Shown here piece after piece: positions 1-5,582 of a stretch of 6,188 nucleotides of DNA. Both the position numbers and the translations under genes were made by a program. Each line of letters opens with the position of its first letter. Position 1 is the first letter of the stretch. Below the pieces are notes generated by a model, which saw only the letters and a list, made by a program, of their open reading frames with translations, did no database searches and was not told the DNA's origin. The DNA is taken from NCBI GenBank assembly GCA_027067895.1, contig JAMOUY010000353.1, positions 1 through 6,188 of the forward strand, written 5' to 3'. The stretch comes from Acidobacteriota bacterium (GTDB taxonomy: Bacteria; Acidobacteriota; Holophagae; Thermotomaculales; Thermotomaculaceae).

Positions 1-521
1 TGCCGATAATGATTCCGCCTATGGATTTAAGCACTATGGATAAATTATCGGACAACCTCTCAAAAGCAATTTTAAACTACCTAAAAGAAAAAAACCTCTC
101 TTTTAAGGACGTGGTTTTTCTTATTTCGGCAGATGCAAACCATTACGGGGAAGACTTCCACAACACAAGATTCGGCAGTGGAGAAGAGGGACACAGAAAA
201 GCAAGGGATAACGATTTTAAAATTTTCCATACATACTTTGAAGGAAAAATCACGGAGAAAAGAATTAAAAACATTGTTAAAGACAAAGTGTTTGAAAAAG
301 CATTGTGGTGCGGAAGATACGACATACCATTCGGGCTTTTAACAACAGAAAAGATTGTTGAGAAAAAAACGGGAAAACACCTCTTCGGTAATTTTGTAAG
401 ATACGACGACACCTATATTGACCCGATAATTCCCTTAAAGGGATACGGCTTCGGAGTTTCCGCCCCGTTTTCTTTAAGACACTGGGTCGGACACATGGCA
501 ATTGCGTTTACCTTAAAATAA
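1..521 (+). CDS. MEMO-family / AmmeMemoRadiSam system protein B-like protein, C-terminal part
   Basis: The frame is open from the left edge (first full codon at 3), so the gene is 5'-truncated by the window; the ATG at 9 is internal. About 172 residues remain, ending in TAA at 519-521. The first residues read PIMIPPMD, matching the 'vPimvg' strand of MEMO proteins. Next come LISADANHYG (His codon 141-143), equivalent to the family's SSDxxHxG motif, and LWCGRYDI (Cys codon 309-311), equivalent to the CGxxPI motif. The end, HWVGHMAIAF, matches the closing VGYASxxF strand. In MEMO proteins this His and Cys belong to the metal/active-site pocket, together with N-terminal histidines that lie outside this window. 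The family resembles extradiol-type dioxygenases but its bacterial reaction is not established. The copy is divergent: SAD for SSD and Asp for Pro after CGR. It is convergent with the pilus operon and probably unrelated to it in function. Confidence 0.8.
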   Translation, partial: PIMIPPMDLSTMDKLSDNLSKAILNYLKEKNLSFKDVVFLISADANHYGEDFHNTRFGSGEEGHRKARDNDFKIFHTYFEGKITEKRIKNIVKDKVFEKALWCGRYDIPFGLLTTEKIVEKKTGKHLFGNFVRYDDTYIDPIIPLKGYGFGVSAPFSLRHWVGHMAIAFTLK

Positions 522-524
522 AAA

Positions 525-546
525 AAGCCCCGATTTTTCGGGGCTT
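525..546. terminator. Bidirectional rho-independent terminator between convergent genes
   Basis: A perfect 9-bp stem AAGCCCCGA (525-533) / TCGGGGCTT (538-546) closes a TTTT loop (534-537). Read on the minus strand, the stem is followed at once by a T-rich run (complement of about 513-526) that lies over the last codons and stop of the MEMO-like gene. This is a textbook terminator for the pilus operon. Read on the plus strand, six bases (CTTCAC) separate the stem from a T7-A-T6 tract at 553-566, so it should also end MEMO transcription, possibly less sharply. The convergent arrangement supports a shared terminator. Confidence 0.92.
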
Positions 547-564
547 CTTCACTTTTTTTATTTT

Positions 565-1254
565 TTACTGCAATTCTCTCGGATAATAATTACCGCTTCC
601 GTCGTCTTCAAGTTTTAAAACCCTTAAAAAGGTTTTGGTAATTAAAACCATATACTGCCTGTCCTGTTCCCCCTCTTCAATATCTCTGGTATTTCTAAAA
701 AGCACCAATCCGGGAGTTTTTGAGGGTAAAACTTCATAAACACCCTCCGGCTTGATAAGAATTTTGTAACTTCCGGACAAAATCGGCACATTATTGAAAC
801 CAGTGCCGTAAAGAGAAGTCAAGTCAAGCGTTGTCCCCCCAGATTCCGTTGATGCCGTTATATTAACGTTGGGAACAAAATAATAATCTCCCGTAAATCC
901 GGCAGGTCTTCCCGGGTCAACAGAATCTCCGGTAACAACAAAATAAGCAAGCATTGTGTCATTAGTACCGCCGAAAGAGTGATTTTCATCTCCGTCAATA
1001 TACATCATCATTCTTGTTCCGCCACCAAAACTCGTATCACGTTCAACGATTACCAACTTATAGTTTGTCATTGCCTCTTTCAATCCATCAATCATCATGG
1101 TTTTAAAGGTAAAGGCCGCTTTCTTTACTCCCGAATCTCTCATAGAAGTGCCTACGGTAAGGGCAGCGGTGCCCAATATAATTATGAGCACCGCTATAAC
1201 AACAAGCAATTCTACAAGAGAAAAACCTTTTTTGCTTTTTAGTAAACTATCCAT
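565..1254 (-). CDS. FimT/GspH-like minor pilin (class III prepilin)
   Basis: The product has 229 residues. It begins with a class III prepilin leader: a short charged stretch with KSKKG, predicted cleavage by prepilin peptidase after Gly10, then FSLVELLVVIAVLIIIL as the hydrophobic N-terminal helix. Glu15 of the precursor is the Glu5 of the mature pilin, used in pilus assembly and methylation. The helix continues into an amphipathic part (about residues 35-65, KKAAFTFKTMMIDGLKEAM) that resembles the GspH/FimT pattern. A beta-rich globular domain follows with an acidic loop YIDGDEN (about 85-91). No cysteine is present. The ATG overlaps the end of pilY1 by 16 bases and is preceded by AGGAG with 7-base spacing, supporting this start and translational coupling. 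It is the last gene of the operon, the place PilE takes in Pseudomonas, so assignment to FimT rather than another minor pilin is tentative. It is longer than many FimT proteins. Confidence 0.85.
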   Translation of the reverse strand: MDSLLKSKKGFSLVELLVVIAVLIIILGTAALTVGTSMRDSGVKKAAFTFKTMMIDGLKEAMTNYKLVIVERDTSFGGGTRMMMYIDGDENHSFGGTNDTMLAYFVVTGDSVDPGRPAGFTGDYYFVPNVNITASTESGGTTLDLTSLYGTGFNNVPILSGSYKILIKPEGVYEVLPSKTPGLVLFRNTRDIEEGEQDRQYMVLITKTFLRVLKLEDDGSGNYYPRELQ

Positions 1255-4200
1255 GACCCTGCTCCTACTTTCTTCGCCTTACTACAATCAGCCGTAAAAG
1301 GAGAGTAAACCGGGATTGAAGAAGCACCTGCGCTGTCGTCAAGAGGCATAATTCTCAACGGACCGTCCGGAGTGTTAATCCATACCGTTCCGCTTACGCC
1401 GGTCTTAACAGGGCTTCCGCTCCTTCCTTTTGATACCATTGAACCGTAATCACTCTGATTATCCTCTCTCGTACCTACAAACAAATCGGTTACACCCAAA
1501 ATGTAAAGATAAGACTTACCAAGTCCACAGTAATCACCGCTTGTAGGATATTCATAGGTAACAAAAACACTTACCGTTTCAAATTGAGTAGCCCCGCTGT
1601 TCGGGTCTTCGTAAAAATAGGTTGTTATAAGCGGGTCGGCAAACATAGTTTCGTTGTATTTAAGATTAAAGTAATAACCGTCTCTTCCTCCAAGAGGGAC
1701 AGAAGTATTAAAGTTACTGCTGTCAACCTCGGAAGTAATATCCACAAGGTTTTTCTGTCCGTTGCAATTTTGCATCGGGAAAGCCTTGATAGTGTAAAGC
1801 ACGGCATTGTTTGCAAATGTTCCGCTATAAACATCCGCGCAACCCAATTCTCCAAACGATACCCATTCACTGTTATTCGGGTCAACATAAACAGCCGGCA
1901 AAGTGATAATGGCGTAACCGTTGTTTGTATTAAACACATTGCAAACCGAATCATCTATAAAATCATATCTGTACAACTCTCCGTAAGTTGTACCTGTATA
2001 AACACCTTTAATATACCTTGCTTCCGCATCAAGAATACCGGCAGGAGCCGCAAACAGAAAATCATCGTTGTTAGCGGTAATCAAGTCTTTCTTATAAAGC
2101 AAAGTGCCCTCATCAACTTTCATAACATAAAGCGACTTACCCTTTGAGTTGTCAAGACTGTAACCGGATGTAAAAAATCCGATATTGTAATAGTTATCTC
2201 CCGGTTTAGCAAGCCATAATGCGGGATATGCCCACGTTTCTCCCATGTCGCTAAACTCCGAACTTGTTGAAGTATCCCATTTAATCTGAGGATTCAGAGG
2301 GTCTGTCACATCAAGACAGAAGTAAGAGTTTCCTCCTCCTCCAAGTCCGCATATAAGAAGGGTTGTCCAAGAATCATTATCAGGGTTATCGTCATGCAAA
2401 TCACCTACATCCACAATTTTCGGAGAAGATGCAACTCCGTACAAATGCATGTTTCTGCCAAGGGCGTCTTGATTAACAACATCAACTTGGCCGGAAGGAT
2501 TGTTGTCCGGAGAGAAATTTTCAACCATCTCTTTCAATTTATCAATAACACCCCATGGAATTATTGCCCATTCCTCTTTTCCGTTATATGCGTTAAATCC
2601 GTGCAACATACCGTCATTTGCTCCAACTACAACAACAGGCGTCCTCTGGTTTCTCATAACAACTTTGTATTTCAAATAACTGTCTCTCCAATCTTCAAAT
2701 CCCATATTCGGCTCATAAATAGTTGCAGGTGAAGAGTACGTAATATCAGCAAGCATTCTTGTTTGAACAAATTCAATAAATTTCAATGCCTTAACATCCG
2801 CATCGGAATCTCCTGCATAGACAGTCTGCGCTATCTGGGAAACCAATGCAGAAGCAGGAACCCATTTCCCCTTGTTATTGTTGTAAACAAACTGATTTAT
2901 ATTGATAAACTGGAAATTAGGATACTGTCCGGCGGGAACAACCAATTTTATGTTTCTCCACAGAATCGTATCACTGTCAGTTGTAGAATGGGAGGTAAGG
3001 CCCAAGGCATCCCTTATCCCCGGCACATGATTCCCGTTATCTTCGTATCCGTTCAATCTCTTATCCATAATATCACGAGCGCTCCAAATCATCGGGTAAT
3101 CCGGCTTATACGTTCCGTTTGTAGAATCATAGATTTGAGGGAAATAGTAAAGTTTATGGTCAGTTGCATTTCTGTACATCGGCATGTACGCTATCAAATC
3201 ACCTTCCCAAGACGGATAGTAAATCTTTGTGGTAAACATTATATTCGCTTCAATAGCAGGATAAGTTCCCTGATAACTCTGTCCTGACGGAGTGGTAAAC
3301 TGGGTTGCCTTAAAAATACTTCCGGAAGGAGCCTTATCCGGGTTAATTGTCCCGAAAATAACATCGGAGTTAATAACAACTTCCTGAGCGGAAGCGGCAT
3401 GAACCGCATCGGCAAACGCCTGCATCAACTCTTCCGAACTTTGCGGAGTGTACGCCTGAGCACTATTATTGTTGTAATCTCCGTCATCGCCGGCATCAGC
3501 CCACATGTCCAAAACAACTTTGTCTCCCTGAGACATTGACAAACCGATAATATAAGTCTTTGTGCCTCTGTTGTTTGTTCCAACCTGAATAACATGGTCC
3601 GAATAAATGCTGGCAATAGTGTTTCTAATTGTATTGTTGTTACAACCAGACTCTGTACAAACACCGTCTGTCAAAAAGATAACAGCATAGTTTCTGCACG
3701 GCTGATAACTGTCATTTGAATATTTACCCTGTAAAAAACTTCTAACATCTCTGAAACAGGACTGAATAGGAGTAAAAGATTTTGCAAAAATTTCCTTTCT
3801 TCTTCCGTTTGTCGTTGTCTCGTCGTGGTCAACATCTTTCATATTAATCCATTCAAGAATATCCTGCCTGTTGCTTTGAGTCTCAATCTCATCGGACGGC
3901 CAATCAACCCATATCGACAAACCTGGATTATAATTGTCCACATACCAATAATACTGGTACTTAAATAATCCGTCGCCATCAACACCCCAACGCTTACGAT
4001 AATGATACCAAGCGGCTTTATACGTACCAAAAGCAAACCTTACATCGGGATTTTCGGTAACAATTCTTCTAATAACCGTCTTTAAAGCAGTCATTTTTGA
4101 AACAATAGGTCTAAAATGAATGCCAAACCTTTCAAAATAAAGGTCGCGAGAAGTGTATCTGGTTTTTAAAAATAATTTCCATTTGCCTTTTTTAAGTTTT

Positions 4201-4835
4201 CCGTAAAAATCAGGGAAAGCGTAATTTACCCTCAACCTATGATAGGTTACCCCGTTTATTCTCTGAGTATCGCTTCCGCTTGCACTTCCCGTGCTTGAAC
4301 GATAACCGAACCACTGCTCCGTAGGCTCAATAATGGCTCTTACTCCCCTGTGAACAAGTTTTATAGAAACTTTTGCATGAGACCTGTAATTGTAAATATA
4401 AGAAGGCACCCAAATATCAACCGCAAATCCGGCATAGTCAACCTTGTCGTTTTCAGTAACATTAATCTCTCCGACAAGTGCATAACCGTTTTTTGAAATA
4501 GGCTGCAAAGTGGCACTCGTTTGATAGTCATATTCGCTATACGGAACAACCTTATAATAAGAATGCCCTTCAATATTGTAATGGTAATAATCTCCCACTT
4601 GGCCGGAACCGCTCCATCTTATATCTTGATTTCTTCTAAAATCCCTTAACCATGAATTACGGGTATCCTGCACCATAGAACCTGAGTTATCCACAACAAT
4701 TAAAATATTCGGCGGCACTGTTTTGTTAATCGGTTCCAGAGGGTCAAAAACCTTTCTGGTGCATGCCGCATACCCTGAAAAAGCATACGTTATCAAAAGT
4801 AACGCAAATATTGAAAAACCTACTAACCTCCTCAT
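1239..4835 (-). CDS. pilY1: PilY1-type type IV pilus tip adhesin with VWA domain and C-terminal beta-propeller
   Basis: The product has 1198 residues and is probably exported and carried on the pilus tip. Residues 1-24 are a Sec signal peptide (MRR, hydrophobic core, SGYAA; not a good lipobox despite Cys25). The VWA domain runs from about 41 to 480 and has a complete MIDAS: D49-N-S51-G-S53, T355 (FTPIQ) and D390 (FLTDG). It is split by a long insert (about 55-247) and an aromatic-rich stretch (about 272-310). Residues 485-690 are the linker region typical of PilY1 (IYYPSWEGDLIAY at 538-550). From about 690 the PilY1 C-terminal propeller follows: LADITYSSPATIYEP, VVVVGANDGMLHGFNAYNG (734-752), then YGVASSPKIVDVGD, LLICGLGGGGNSYFCLDVTDP, and GVYTGTTYGELYRYDF (944-959). 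Twelve cysteines suggest periplasmic disulfides. The usual Asp-rich calcium loop before VYTG is absent. Known family roles are adhesion, pilus biogenesis and surface sensing. It sits 12 bases after pilX and overlaps the next pilin gene. Confidence 0.93.
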   Translation of the reverse strand: MRRLVGFSIFALLLITYAFSGYAACTRKVFDPLEPINKTVPPNILIVVDNSGSMVQDTRNSWLRDFRRNQDIRWSGSGQVGDYYHYNIEGHSYYKVVPYSEYDYQTSATLQPISKNGYALVGEINVTENDKVDYAGFAVDIWVPSYIYNYRSHAKVSIKLVHRGVRAIIEPTEQWFGYRSSTGSASGSDTQRINGVTYHRLRVNYAFPDFYGKLKKGKWKLFLKTRYTSRDLYFERFGIHFRPIVSKMTALKTVIRRIVTENPDVRFAFGTYKAAWYHYRKRWGVDGDGLFKYQYYWYVDNYNPGLSIWVDWPSDEIETQSNRQDILEWINMKDVDHDETTTNGRRKEIFAKSFTPIQSCFRDVRSFLQGKYSNDSYQPCRNYAVIFLTDGVCTESGCNNNTIRNTIASIYSDHVIQVGTNNRGTKTYIIGLSMSQGDKVVLDMWADAGDDGDYNNNSAQAYTPQSSEELMQAFADAVHAASAQEVVINSDVIFGTINPDKAPSGSIFKATQFTTPSGQSYQGTYPAIEANIMFTTKIYYPSWEGDLIAYMPMYRNATDHKLYYFPQIYDSTNGTYKPDYPMIWSARDIMDKRLNGYEDNGNHVPGIRDALGLTSHSTTDSDTILWRNIKLVVPAGQYPNFQFININQFVYNNNKGKWVPASALVSQIAQTVYAGDSDADVKALKFIEFVQTRMLADITYSSPATIYEPNMGFEDWRDSYLKYKVVMRNQRTPVVVVGANDGMLHGFNAYNGKEEWAIIPWGVIDKLKEMVENFSPDNNPSGQVDVVNQDALGRNMHLYGVASSPKIVDVGDLHDDNPDNDSWTTLLICGLGGGGNSYFCLDVTDPLNPQIKWDTSTSSEFSDMGETWAYPALWLAKPGDNYYNIGFFTSGYSLDNSKGKSLYVMKVDEGTLLYKKDLITANNDDFLFAAPAGILDAEARYIKGVYTGTTYGELYRYDFIDDSVCNVFNTNNGYAIITLPAVYVDPNNSEWVSFGELGCADVYSGTFANNAVLYTIKAFPMQNCNGQKNLVDITSEVDSSNFNTSVPLGGRDGYYFNLKYNETMFADPLITTYFYEDPNSGATQFETVSVFVTYEYPTSGDYCGLGKSYLYILGVTDLFVGTREDNQSDYGSMVSKGRSGSPVKTGVSGTVWINTPDGPLRIMPLDDSAGASSIPVYSPFTADCSKAKKVGAGSWIVY
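1262..1266 (-). promoter_or_regulatory. Ribosome binding site of the FimT-like pilin gene, inside pilY1
   Basis: The complement reads AGGAG, 7 bases before the ATG at 1254. It lies within the last codons of pilY1, so ribosomes finishing pilY1 pass over it. This fits coupled translation and decides the start of the short-leader pilin. Confidence 0.75.
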
Positions 4836-4840
4836 TTTTC

Positions 4841-4848
4841 CCTCCCTT
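4841..4848 (-). promoter_or_regulatory. Ribosome binding site of pilY1
   Basis: The complement reads AAGGGAGG, followed by 5 bases and the ATG at 4835. Its first base overlaps the stop codon of the upstream pilX-like gene (4848-4850), so termination and re-initiation are closely linked. It supports the chosen start just before the MRR signal peptide. Confidence 0.8.
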
Positions 4849-5573
4849 TATTGCTCAATATAATTTGGCTGCACACAAAAACGCTTAGCAATATCAACAT
4901 TAGCCGAAGAGCCTCCCTTTTGTGTTCCGGAAGACCCTTGAATAGCGCATATTCTTACGGTTATTAGCCTTGTTCCTAAAATTTTATTACCCTGCCTAAT
5001 AATTCCCCTTGCTTGAACAAAAAAGTTTTTATCCCTGTCAACTCTCATGTTTGCCAAAACGGCCCCGTTATCCGGGTCTCCGTCCTCGTCTTCAAGCTGG
5101 TTTGCAAAATGGTCTCCGTCTTCATTGATAAAAATATCATTGTCCAAAACTCTGACATAATACTCTCCGATTACATCGTCACTCGGAGAAGAAGGGTCTC
5201 CCGTATCAACAACATAAGAACCCCTAAGTTCGGGAAAATGGGAGTAGTATGCGGAATATAACGAACCGAAATTGCCCTGCCCGTTAATAATTCCGTCAAA
5301 ATCGGCAAATCTTTCATCAGGCAATGAATCAAGGTCCGCCGGATTGTAAAAAAGATAGGTAATAATATCGTTGTAAGTCCCTAACTTTGTCTGAACAATA
5401 TTTTGAAGCCCGGATTCCGCCACATTAAAAGCCTGTTCGTTTTTCTCAAAACTTGTGGCTATCTTTATGCTTGACCTTGAAAGGGAAAGCAGAGTAAGCC
5501 CCAACACGCTTAAAAGCATTAAAATAATAACCGTTGCCGTGAGGGTTGCCCCTCCTTTATTGCCGCTTAACAT
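4848..5573 (-). CDS. pilX: PilX-like minor pilin
   Basis: The product has 241 residues. The N-terminus has the PilX/GspK pattern: NKGGATLTATVIILMLLSVLGLTLLSL. Prepilin peptidase cleavage is expected at Gly7 or Gly8. Position 5 of the mature chain is then Thr or Ala, not Glu. The amphipathic part, SFEKNEQAFNVAESGLQNIV (41-60), carries the conserved AFxxAESGL of PilX_N domains. The C-terminal part has an Asp-rich segment (about 144-178, with NEDGDHF and EDEDGDPDNG), a beta-rich end and two cysteines (C209, C233) that may pair. Loss of Glu5 is known from GspK-type subunits that sit at the very tip of the pseudopilus; I infer a similar tip position here. The gene is 9 bases after the pilW-like gene and 12 bases before pilY1, the order seen in pilW-pilX-pilY1 clusters of other bacteria. 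GspK-like protein is the alternative name, but the PilY1 neighbour favours PilX. Confidence 0.85.
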   Translation of the reverse strand: MLSGNKGGATLTATVIILMLLSVLGLTLLSLSRSSIKIATSFEKNEQAFNVAESGLQNIVQTKLGTYNDIITYLFYNPADLDSLPDERFADFDGIINGQGNFGSLYSAYYSHFPELRGSYVVDTGDPSSPSDDVIGEYYVRVLDNDIFINEDGDHFANQLEDEDGDPDNGAVLANMRVDRDKNFFVQARGIIRQGNKILGTRLITVRICAIQGSSGTQKGGSSANVDIAKRFCVQPNYIEQ

Positions 5574-5582
5574 ATCTCCCCC
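5574..5582 (-). promoter_or_regulatory. Ribosome binding site of pilX
   Basis: The complete 9-base gap between the pilW-like stop and the pilX ATG reads GGGGGAGAT on the coding strand, directly after TAA. The purine tract, which can be read as AAGGGGGAG including the stop codon, is the only room for a Shine-Dalgarno site and fixes the ATG at 5573. Confidence 0.7.

Noticed and set aside
9..11. ATG at 9 as the true start of the MEMO-like gene
   Set aside because: Family strand PIM begins before it and the key N-terminal half of the MEMO fold would be missing; the gene simply enters from the left.
1584..2147. Open frame of 187 codons on the plus strand inside pilY1
   Set aside because: It is antisense to the strongly conserved propeller coding region, has no recognisable domain and a composition expected of a shadow frame.
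2763..3287. Open frame of 174 codons on the plus strand inside pilY1
   Set aside because: Antisense shadow of pilY1; its translation shows no coherent fold or motif, and no clear ribosome binding site was noted.
4761..4763. Cys25 of PilY1 as a lipoprotein attachment site
   Set aside because: The preceding residues GYAA do not give a proper lipobox (Tyr at -3 instead of Leu/Val/Ile); an ordinary signal peptidase I site at A23 or A24 is more likely.
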